From the NCBI RefSeq assembly GCF_000261685.1, contig NZ_AJQE01000294.1, positions 1 to 34,447 of the forward strand: a stretch of 34,447 nucleotides of DNA. The letters are read 5' to 3'. The notes below the pieces were generated by a model. That model was not told where the DNA came from and ran no database searches. It saw nothing but the letters and a program-made list of their open reading frames with translations. The stretch comes from Bradyrhizobium genomosp. I (2014). Its GTDB lineage: Bacteria > Pseudomonadota > Alphaproteobacteria > Rhizobiales > Xanthobacteraceae. Shown piece by piece: positions 27,923 to 34,447 of this stretch (position 1 is its first letter; the number at the start of each line of letters is the position of its first letter). The position numbers and the translations under genes are program-made.

Positions 27923-29440
27923 TCAGTCGATGATGAAGCCGAAATCACCGGGCGCGCCGTTGATCGGATCGACCCGGCGCGCGATGCCATAGAGGCGCTT
28001 CATGCGGCCGAGCAGCGCCGTCTGCGCGTCCGAGGCCGGCGCGAAGCCGTCGTCGGGCCGGGACAATTCCTTCTGGGCGACCGCGCGCACCACATAGGGC
28101 GTCACGATCACCATCAGCTCGGTCTCGTTGTTGACGAAGTCCTGGCTGCGGAACAGCGCGCCGATGATCGGCACCTGGTCGACGCCGGGCAGGCCGTTGA
28201 TCGCCTGCTTGGTCTGCTGCTGGATCAGGCCGGCCATCGCCATCGAGCCGCCCGAGGGAATTTCCAGCGTGGTCTCGGCGCGGCGGGTCTGGATCGAGGG
28301 AATGGTGATCGAACTGGTCTGGCCCGCGGACACCGCCTGCGTCACGGAGATGGCGTTCTGATTCGACAGCTCCGAGACTTCGGTCATCACCCGCAGGCTG
28401 ATACGTCCCTCGCTCAGCACGACCGGCGTGAAATTCAGGGAGATGCCGAACTTCTTGTAGGTGATCTGGGTGGTGCAGACGTGGGTGACCGGATCGCAGG
28501 AATAGCCTGCAGGGATCGGAAATTCGCCGCCGGCGATGAAAGTCGCTGATTCGCCGGAGATCGCCGTCAGGCTCGGCTCGGCCAGCGTCCGCATCACACC
28601 GGCGCTTTCCATGGCGCGCATCGTGGCGTTGACGGTGGCCACGCCTTTTGCGAGCCCGGTGACACCGAGCCCGTTGCTGCTGACGAGCGGGCCGCCGGAG
28701 ACCGAGAACGGGTTGGAGTTGTTGAAATTCACGACGGCGGTGCCGGCGTTCAGGCTGGCGCTGAGATCGACGCCGAGCTGCTTGACGATGTCGCGGCGCA
28801 CTTCGCCGACGACGACCTTGAGCATCACCTGGTCGCGGCCGCGCACGACGATGTTGTTGACGACCTTGTCGGAGCCGCCGACGAGTTTTGCGGCGACGTC
28901 GCCGGCCTGCTGGGCCTCGACCGGGCTCGACACCGAGCCGGTCAGCATCACGCTGTCGCCGACGCCCTCGATCTGCACGCCCGGCAAGGACTGGCGCAGC
29001 GCCGCGCGCATGCCGTTGAGATCGCGCTTCACCGCGATGTCGTAGGAGGCGACCTGCTGGCCGTCGGCGGTGAAGAATACGACGTTGGTCTGGCCGACCT
29101 GGCCGCCGATGATATAGGCGCGCTGGGCCGAGCGGATCACCGCATTGGCGATCTTGGGGTCGGCCACCAGCACGTCCTTGACCTCGCGCGGCAGGTCGAT
29201 GACGACTGATTTGCCGACACCAAGCGAGAGAAAACGCGTCCTCGCCGGCGCGATCGTCGCGACCGGGGACACGCCGAGGTCCGGCGCTTGCATCGGCGCC
29301 TGGTCGCCGACCGGCGCATCCGCAGCGCCGACGACGTCCGCGGCTGCAAGCAGCCCCAGCATCAACATCGTCCCCGCCAAGAACGACCGCGCGCGCTTCC
29401 CCCGAATGCGCAGGCCCGTCCGATCTCCCCCGTAGTTCAT
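27923..29440 (-). CDS. cpaC: Flp/Tad pilus secretin CpaC (RcpA)
   Basis: A 505-residue type II/III-type secretin forming the outer-membrane channel of the pilus. A long signal peptide (1-39) is followed by the N-terminal pilus-formation domain (about 65-140, SLGVGKSVVIDLPREVKDV), a BON-like segment (about 145-205, VMLTGSV) and the secretin domain (about 265-440, including GEFPIP and the C-terminal VPIIGALFRSQDF and ELMVIVTPYVV). Length and order match CpaC. cpaB lies 10 bases upstream. Confidence 0.96.
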   Translation of the reverse strand: MNYGGDRTGLRIRGKRARSFLAGTMLMLGLLAAADVVGAADAPVGDQAPMQAPDLGVSPVATIAPARTRFLSLGVGKSVVIDLPREVKDVLVADPKIANAVIRSAQRAYIIGGQVGQTNVVFFTADGQQVASYDIAVKRDLNGMRAALRQSLPGVQIEGVGDSVMLTGSVSSPVEAQQAGDVAAKLVGGSDKVVNNIVVRGRDQVMLKVVVGEVRRDIVKQLGVDLSASLNAGTAVVNFNNSNPFSVSGGPLVSSNGLGVTGLAKGVATVNATMRAMESAGVMRTLAEPSLTAISGESATFIAGGEFPIPAGYSCDPVTHVCTTQITYKKFGISLNFTPVVLSEGRISLRVMTEVSELSNQNAISVTQAVSAGQTSSITIPSIQTRRAETTLEIPSGGSMAMAGLIQQQTKQAINGLPGVDQVPIIGALFRSQDFVNNETELMVIVTPYVVRAVAQKELSRPDDGFAPASDAQTALLGRMKRLYGIARRVDPINGAPGDFGFIID

Positions 29441-29450
29441 GCTATCCCCA

Positions 29451-30272
29451 TCACTTCTGTGACGTCAGTTGTCGTGCCTGCACGCCGTAACGAATCACGT
29501 TGACGCCGCCCGGACGCTTGACCGCCTGGTCCTCGGGCGTGCCGTCGACTGCGTTGGCATCGACGATGCTGCGCAGCGCGAGTGTCAGCGTGCCGCCCTG
29601 GCGTGCGGCCGAGAGCGTGGCGACCTGGTCGGGCCTGAGCTCGAGCGTGACGGTCTTGCCGACCACGGCGTTCTGGCCGTCCTTTTCCTTCGGCGCCTGG
29701 TCGATCGCGAGCACGCGGATGTTGGCGAGAATGATTTCGGACAGGATGAGGTCGTTGCCGCCGGCCGGACCGTTAGGGTTGGCGCCGTCGGGATTCTTCA
29801 GGCGGCGGGTCAGGACGATGTCGACGCGATCGTTCGGAAGGATGAAGCCGCCGGCGCCGGTTTCGGCTGAAATCTCGGTGGAGACCGCGCGCATCCCGGA
29901 GGGCAGGATCGCCGCCATGAAGCCGGAGCCTTCGGCCCTGACCAGCTTCTGCTCGCGGATCGGCTCGCCCTGCATCAACGGCACGCGCGCGATCGAGCCG
30001 GCGATCTGGGTCTGCGCGTCGGGCCGGCTGTCGCGGCGGATGAAGGCGCTGCTCGCAGTCGCGGCCGGCCAGGACTGCCATTGCAGGTCGTCGGGCTTGA
30101 CGGCCTGGCCAAGCTGGACATCGTTCTTCGCGACGAGGACCTCGACCGTCGGCAGCTTCTCGGCGACGGGAAGGGCAGGCGCGGGATTGTTGTCAAAGCC
30201 GCTCGCCAGATAGGCGGCGACGCCGCCGGCGCCGAGAGCGATGACGAGAACGACAATGCGTGCGGTGTTCAT
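29451..30272 (-). CDS. cpaB: Flp/Tad pilus assembly protein CpaB (RcpC)
   Basis: A 273-residue protein with an N-terminal membrane anchor (about 5-24), a SAF domain (about 42-108, VEVLVAKNDVQLGQAVKPDDL) and the CpaB C-terminal domain (about 120-255, including GFILPNDRVDIVLTRR). CpaB is a periplasmic component that supports the secretin. It leads cpaB-cpaC-cpaD-cpaE. The pilin (flp/pilA) and prepilin peptidase (cpaA), often upstream, are absent; the next gene upstream is gshB. Confidence 0.94.
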   Translation of the reverse strand: MNTARIVVLVIALGAGGVAAYLASGFDNNPAPALPVAEKLPTVEVLVAKNDVQLGQAVKPDDLQWQSWPAATASSAFIRRDSRPDAQTQIAGSIARVPLMQGEPIREQKLVRAEGSGFMAAILPSGMRAVSTEISAETGAGGFILPNDRVDIVLTRRLKNPDGANPNGPAGGNDLILSEIILANIRVLAIDQAPKEKDGQNAVVGKTVTLELRPDQVATLSAARQGGTLTLALRSIVDANAVDGTPEDQAVKRPGGVNVIRYGVQARQLTSQK

Positions 30273-30820
30273 ACGCTTCTACTCTTACGCGGGGCACTCG
30301 AACCGCACCTGGCGTGTTCCCCCGCGTCGATGAGTAGGGAGCAAAGGTATAAGGGGTGTTGCGAGGCCGAATGCGATGGCCGGCCGCGATGCCGGATTTC
30401 GGCAGATGGTGAACGCGGCGTTATTCGGCCGGCCGGCGGCCCCGTAGTTTCACGTAATACCGGTGCACGCGTTCGAATGAGGCGCGGGGCGTCATGGTGA
30501 ACGGGTGGTTAGCGACGAGGATGGCGACGGCCTACCACGATGCCAGCGAGATCGCAGGCGCACAAAATCGCTGTCGTCCCTTGCGAACGCAGGGACCCAA
30601 GTCGCGTGATCTCTCGGTTACGAAAGACTAGGAGTACCAACGAGGAGTCTTCGCCAAACCACGCCCTGTGGCTATGGCGACGAGCGCAAGTGCTCGCGCT
30701 GGGGTCCCGGATTGGCGCTCCGCTCCTAGACAACGCTACGCGTTGTCGGGAGCTGCGCTTGTCCGGGATGACGGTGGGGAGAGGTTGCAGGCTCCCTAAC
30801 GCAATCACTGCCGGCCGGTG
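30273..30820. other. Spacer upstream of cpaB, no gene
   Basis: These 548 bases hold no coding region I can support. The half nearest cpaB should carry the cpa promoter; I found no convincing pair. Part of it (30355-30450) is dense in CCGG-type words, including CCGGCCGG palindromes. The half nearest gshB (30571-30775) is made of repeat elements, listed separately. Confidence 0.6.
30571..30775. repeat. Composite intergenic repeat with several hairpins
   Basis: At 30576-30596, GTCCC-T-TGCG pairs with CGCA-GGGAC around AA, with one bulged T. GGGACCC (30592-30598) recurs inverted as GGGTCCC at 30702. A nested stem at 30705-30768 has outer arms TCCCGGA/TCCGGGA, then GCGC/GCGC and CTCC/GGAG, and the inner perfect 8-bp pair GACAACGC/GCGTTGTC around TAC. 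Starts like GTCGTCCCTGCGAACGCAGG are, from memory, a very frequent Bradyrhizobium intergenic repeat. A further 6-bp hairpin GCGAGC/GCTCGC lies near 30679-30696. Confidence 0.7.
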
Positions 30821-31765
30821 CTACTTCTTCCGCTTCTGCTCGATCACGTCCCAGATCCTGGCCGCGACGTCAGGGCCGCCGAGCCGCGAGATGGCGCGGA
30901 TGCCGGTCGGCGAGGTCACGTTGATCTCGGTGAGGTTGCCGTTGATGACGTCGATGCCGACGAAGAGGAGGCCGCGCTCGCGCAGCGCCGGGCCGACCGT
31001 GGCGCAGATCTCGCGTTCGCGCGGGGTGAGCTCGGTCTCCTGCGCCGCGCCGCCGCGGACCATGTTGGAGCGGAGGTCGTCCGCGGCCGGCACGCGGTTC
31101 ACCGCGCCGGCGAACTCGCCATTCACCAGGATGATGCGCTTGTCGCCGTGCTTCACCTCGGGGATGAACTGCTGGATCACCCAGGGCTCCCTGAACGTCA
31201 CCGAGAACATGTCGAACAGCGAGCCGAAATTCATGTCCTGCGGCATCACGCGGAACACCGCCGCGCCGCCATGGCCGTGCAGCGGCTTCATGACGACGGC
31301 GCCGTGCTTGTCGCGAAACGCGTTGATCTCATCCAGGTCGCGCGAGATCAGCGTCGGCGGCATCAGCTGCGGAAAATTCATCACGAACAGCTTTTCCGGC
31401 GCGTTGCGCACCGAGGCGGGATCGTTGACGACAAGCGTCTTGGGATGGATGCGCTCCAGCAAATGCGTCGAGGTGATGTAGGCGAGGTCGAACGGCGGGT
31501 CCTGGCGGAGCAGCACCACGTCGAAACCATTCAGCGCCTCGCGCCTGGGCTCGCCCAGAGTGAAGTGGTCGCCGGGCTCGTCGCGCACGGTCAGGAGCTG
31601 AACCGGCGCGACCAGCGCGTCGCCGACCATCGAGAGCTTGTCGGGCGTGTAGTAGGACAGGCCATGGCCGCGCTTCTGCGCTTCCAGCAGCAGCGCAAAG
31701 GTGGAATCGCCCTTGATGTTGATGCGGGCGATGGGGTCCATCTGGACGGCGACGTTGAGTTTCAT
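30821..31765 (-). CDS. gshB: Glutathione synthetase
   Basis: A 314-residue prokaryotic glutathione synthetase joining gamma-glutamylcysteine and glycine with ATP. The N-terminal domain has [19 protein letters not shown]. The ATP-grasp core has Lys160, the glycine-rich HGHGG loop (163-167) and the metal-binding [10 protein letters not shown] (279-288; Glu280, Asn282). The frame is open 22 residues further, but [12 protein letters not shown] at 31765 is the family's start. It ends the leftward rsmI-yraN-gshB set, 10 bases after yraN. Confidence 0.97.
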   Translation of the reverse strand: MKLNVAVQMDPIARINIKGDSTFALLLEAQKRGHGLSYYTPDKLSMVGDALVAPVQLLTVRDEPGDHFTLGEPRREALNGFDVVLLRQDPPFDLAYITSTHLLERIHPKTLVVNDPASVRNAPEKLFVMNFPQLMPPTLISRDLDEINAFRDKHGAVVMKPLHGHGGAAVFRVMPQDMNFGSLFDMFSVTFREPWVIQQFIPEVKHGDKRIILVNGEFAGAVNRVPAADDLRSNMVRGGAAQETELTPREREICATVGPALRERGLLFVGIDVINGNLTEINVTSPTGIRAISRLGGPDVAARIWDVIEQKRKK

Positions 31766-31775
31766 GATCTGCCTT

Positions 31776-32177
31776 TCAGGTCGAGGCGTCGAATGCCGCC
31801 AACACATGGCGCGGAAGTCGCTTCGGCGCAATCAGCATGGCGTCGAATCGCAATTCGAATTCGGCATGCTCGGGATGCGCTGCGAGCCAGCCCTGCGCCG
31901 CGTCGATGATGCGCCGCTGCTGGCGCAGCGTCACGGCGAAAGCGGCCTCATCCAGCGTTGCCCGCGCCTTGACCTCGACGAAGGCGATCAAATTGCGGCG
32001 GCGCGCCACGATATCGATCTCGCCATGCGCCGTGCGGTAGCGCTTGGCGAGAATGCGATAGCCCTTGGCCATCAGATAGGCAGCGGCGCGGCTCTCGGCC
32101 GAGATGCCGGTCTGGAACGCGGCGACGCGCTCGGGCGAGGCGACCTTCGGCTCCCTGGGAATATCAGTCTTCGCCAT
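31776..32177 (-). CDS. YraN family protein (UPF0102, endonuclease-like)
   Basis: A 133-residue protein of the UPF0102/YraN family with a PD-(D/E)XK nuclease-like core: [10 protein letters not shown] (51-60) carries Glu53 and Asp55, and FVEVKAR has Glu68 and Lys70. These are the expected catalytic residues, but no physiological substrate is established. The true start is ATG at 32177, giving [10 protein letters not shown] and overlapping the rsmI 3' end by 14 bases; the frame upstream is a shadow of rsmI. In E. coli yraN also neighbours rsmI (yraL) and lpoA (yraM). Confidence 0.92.
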   Translation of the reverse strand: MAKTDIPREPKVASPERVAAFQTGISAESRAAAYLMAKGYRILAKRYRTAHGEIDIVARRRNLIAFVEVKARATLDEAAFAVTLRQQRRIIDAAQGWLAAHPEHAEFELRFDAMLIAPKRLPRHVLAAFDAST

Positions 32178-33114
32178 CGCCGCCCCGAAGATCCCTTGCG
32201 AGCTCGAGTGCGCGGGCATAGACCTCGCGGCGCGGCCGGCCCGAGAGTGCGACCGCATGCGCCACGGCATCCTTGACGCTGTTGGCGGCAAGCTGCTCGC
32301 GCAGGAGACCGTCGAGCGCATCCGATGCCAGCATATCGGCGTCGGCTGCAGGCGGGCCGATCACCAGAACGAATTCGCCGCGCGTCTCCGGCGCGTCGGC
32401 TTGTCGCGCGAGCTCGGCGAGGGGCGCACGCCTGATCTCCTCGTGCAACTTCGTCAGCTCGCGGCAGACCGCGGCCTCGCGTTCACCCATGATTTCGGCG
32501 AGATCGGTCAAGGTGGCCTGCATCCGATTGCCCGATTCGAACATCACCAGCGTTGCGTCGATGCGCGCAAGCTCGGCCAGGCGTGCGCGGCGCGCCGCCG
32601 ATTTCGCCGGCAAGAAACCCTCGAAGAAGAAGCGGTCGGTCGGCAGCGCGGCGACCGACAGAGCTGCCAGCACCGAGGATGGGCCGGGCAGCGCGTGCAC
32701 CGGATGGCCGGCGGCGCAGACCTCGCGCACCAGCTTGAAGCCGGGATCGGAGATCAGTGGCGTACCGGCATCCGACACCAGCGCGACCGAGCCGCCTTGC
32801 GCCAGCGCCTCCAGGATCTTCGGGCGCGCCGCTTCCGCGTTGTGCTCGTGATAGGGCCTGAGCTGCGCCGCAATCGCATAGCGCTCGGTCAGGCGGCGCG
32901 TGATGCGGGTGTCCTCGCAGGCGATGACATCGACACCGGCGAGGGTCTGAAGCGCCCGCAGGGTGATGTCGCCGAGATTGCCGATGGGTGTCGCGACCAG
33001 ATAGAGACCCGGCGCGGCCTTCGGCACCGCGAGCCGATGGGCATCGATGGAGAAACCGCGCGAGGCGGTATCTTGAGCTTCAGACGTATTTATCGGGACC
33101 GGCTTTGCGCGCAT
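32164..33114 (-). CDS. rsmI: 16S rRNA (cytidine-1402-2'-O)-methyltransferase
   Basis: A 316-residue SAM-dependent methyltransferase of the tetrapyrrole-methylase fold. [19 protein letters not shown] (37-55), CEDTR and [12 protein letters not shown] (113-124) are signatures of RsmI, which methylates the ribose of C1402 in 16S rRNA. The first 35 residues are an extension before the catalytic domain; ATG at 33114 is the only good start. It is divergent from the LpoA-like gene, as in enterobacteria. Confidence 0.96.
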   Translation of the reverse strand: MRAKPVPINTSEAQDTASRGFSIDAHRLAVPKAAPGLYLVATPIGNLGDITLRALQTLAGVDVIACEDTRITRRLTERYAIAAQLRPYHEHNAEAARPKILEALAQGGSVALVSDAGTPLISDPGFKLVREVCAAGHPVHALPGPSSVLAALSVAALPTDRFFFEGFLPAKSAARRARLAELARIDATLVMFESGNRMQATLTDLAEIMGEREAAVCRELTKLHEEIRRAPLAELARQADAPETRGEFVLVIGPPAADADMLASDALDGLLREQLAANSVKDAVAHAVALSGRPRREVYARALELARDLRGGDGED

Positions 33115-33455
33115 AATGAAGCCAACTTAGGCACGATCCGGAGGGCTGGGAACCGGCTGGTCGAAAAAGATCGCGCCAAGGTGAGGGGCGGCGAACGGAC
33201 GGGAATGTGATCGATCCAGCATCACGGCGAGAGGGAATGAAGGCCCTCGCGCCATATTCACGACGGAAACGCCGCCTTGATGCTGGATGAGCGACGGCGA
33301 ACGGCTGCGGGGACGGGGAAGGCGGCTGCGTTAAGCGGCTGTTATCCTTTTGTTTTGGTTAACTGTTTGCCGACAATATGCCCGAATCCGCGGCCCATGT
33401 CGTGGAAGGAATGTCGTGATCGGCCGGCAACGGCCGGTCAGAAGAGAATTTGCCC
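33115..33455. other. Divergent intergenic region rsmI / LpoA-like gene
   Basis: These 341 bases contain no supportable gene. A perfect 11-bp inverted repeat ATCCAGCATCA (33214-33224) / TGATGCTGGAT (33278-33288) encloses a shorter stem GCGAG-a-GG / CCCTCGC (33227-33250). TTAAGCGGCTGTTAT (33331-33345) is one base off the CtrA consensus TTAA-N7-TTAA. A 6-bp hairpin CGGCCG-GCAA-CGGCCG lies just before the LpoA-like gene, near 33420-33436. Confidence 0.55.
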
Positions 33456-34447
33456 ATGGTAGGCCCGCGTTATCCAAAGTCTCCCGTTCCGGGGTCCCGA
33501 TCGTCGGCGACCCGTCGGAGTGCGCTCGGCCTGTTGCTCGGCGCGCCCGTGCTGTCGGCGTGCGCCGGCGTGCAGCAGAGTCTCAGCCAGTTCTCCAACC
33601 CGTTCTCGAGTTCTGCACCGCCGGCCCAGCCGGCAGGTCCGCAGCAACAGGCCACGACCGCCGGCACCGGCGGCGTGAAGGTCGGCCTGATCCTGCCGCT
33701 TTCGGCCGCCGGCAATGCCGGTCTCGCCGCGCAATCCATGCGCAACGCCGCCGAGATGGCGCTGGCCGAGTTCCAGAACCCGAACATCCAGCTCCTGATC
33801 AAGGACGACAATGGCAGCCCGCAAGGCGCGCAAGCCGGCGCGCAGCAGGCGGTCGACGAGGGCGCCGAGATCATCCTCGGACCGCTGTTCGCACAGTCGG
33901 TCCCGGCAGTGGCGCAGGTCGCGCGCACGCGCGGCATTTCCGTGATCGCGTTCTCGACCGATTCCAGCATCGCCGGCCGCGGCGTCTATCTGCTCTCGTT
34001 CCTGCCGGAGTCCGACGTCAACCGCATCGTCGAATATTCCGCCAGCATCGGAAAGCGCTCGCTCGCCGTGCTGGTGCCCGACAATGCCTATGGCAATGTC
34101 GTCGAGGCGGCGGTGAAGGCAGCGGCGCCGCGGCGCGGCGGGCGGATCGTCGCCTTCGAGAAATATGGCGCCGATCGCGCCACGCCGGCGCGCACCGTGG
34201 CGCAACAGCTCGGCAGCGCGGACGCGCTGTTCATTGCCGATGACGGCGATGCCGTCGTGTCGGTGGCGGACGCGATGACAGCCGCAGGCGCGAATCTGCG
34301 CAACATCCAGCTGCTCGGCACCGGCCTGTGGGACAATCCGCGCGTCTATGCCAGCGCCGCGCTGCAGGGCGGCCTTTATGCCGCGCCCGACCCGGCCGGC
34401 TTCCGCGCCTTCTCCGGCCGCTATCGCACCAAATATGGCGGGGGGCC
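33456..34447 (+). CDS. LpoA-like penicillin-binding protein activator lipoprotein (partial)
   Basis: Starts at ATG 33456 and runs off the right edge, with 330 codons visible. The N-terminus is a lipoprotein signal peptide with lipobox LSAC (Cys36) and an arginine pair (20-21), after which a low-complexity linker rich in Ser, Pro, Gln and Ala leads to a type I periplasmic-binding fold. That fold starts VKVGLILPLSAAGNAG (about 74-89) and continues with LLIKDDNGSPQGAQAG and EIILGPLFAQSVPAVAQ, as in leucine-binding-type domains. In enterobacteria LpoA activates the peptidoglycan synthase PBP1A and is divergent from rsmI with yraN nearby, the same neighbourhood as here. Whether the alphaproteobacterial protein has that role is not shown by sequence. 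Confidence 0.88.
   Translation, partial: MVGPRYPKSPVPGSRSSATRRSALGLLLGAPVLSACAGVQQSLSQFSNPFSSSAPPAQPAGPQQQATTAGTGGVKVGLILPLSAAGNAGLAAQSMRNAAEMALAEFQNPNIQLLIKDDNGSPQGAQAGAQQAVDEGAEIILGPLFAQSVPAVAQVARTRGISVIAFSTDSSIAGRGVYLLSFLPESDVNRIVEYSASIGKRSLAVLVPDNAYGNVVEAAVKAAAPRRGGRIVAFEKYGADRATPARTVAQQLGSADALFIADDGDAVVSVADAMTAAGANLRNIQLLGTGLWDNPRVYASAALQGGLYAAPDPAGFRAFSGRYRTKYGGG

Overview
The window reads as ordinary chromosomal DNA of a GC-rich alphaproteobacterium of the order Hyphomicrobiales, most likely Bradyrhizobium or a close relative. This rests on the gene order (mnmE-rho-hemJ // ppsR-maf-coaE-dnaQ-secB; hslV-GNAT-DUF2585-hslU; hisB-DUF2628-hisH-hisA-hisF-hisE-coaA), on the protein sequences as I remember them from that group, and on palindromic intergenic repeats of the kind that litter Bradyrhizobium genomes. 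No database search was possible.

Layout. 1-2379: leftward mnmE (5' end only), rho and hemJ. 2380-2838: a gene-poor stretch with degenerate DnaA-box-like sequences, four GANTC sites within 49 bp and transcription diverging to both sides. It is the best candidate for the chromosomal replication origin. 2839-9343: rightward ppsR, maf, coaE and dnaQ, then leftward secB, then rightward Tim44-family gene, mltA and smr. 9344-10677: paired palindromic repeats and an uncharacterised multi-pass membrane protein. 10706-13727: leftward hslV-GNAT-DUF2585-hslU, a protease operon whose two subunit genes are separated by an acetyltransferase and a membrane protein. 13967-18703: rightward histidine genes hisB, (DUF2628), hisH, hisA, hisF, hisE, then coaA. 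18817-24484: leftward AI-2E-family permease, hybrid histidine kinase, small exported protein and ComM/YifB ATPase. 24714-30272: PilZ protein and a tadD-like lipoprotein gene (rightward) facing leftward cpaBCDE of a Flp/Tad pilus. 30273-30820: repeat-filled spacer. 30821-33114: leftward rsmI-yraN-gshB. 33456-end: a divergent LpoA-like lipoprotein gene, cut by the window edge.

Functionally the window holds core housekeeping: transcription termination, haem and CoA synthesis, replication proofreading, protein export, ATP-dependent proteolysis, histidine synthesis, glutathione synthesis and envelope upkeep. It also has one pilus secretion module. I see no prophage, insertion sequence, CRISPR array, tRNA or rRNA, and no clear candidate for a wholly new multi-gene system. 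The parts most worth a second look are regulatory or contextual: the putative origin, a strongly C-rich G-poor rho leader, a TGC-rich repeat cluster before mnmE, a hairpin before the Tim44-family gene, an AAC(6')-like acetyltransferase inside hslVU, and a Tad locus lacking its motor and platform genes.
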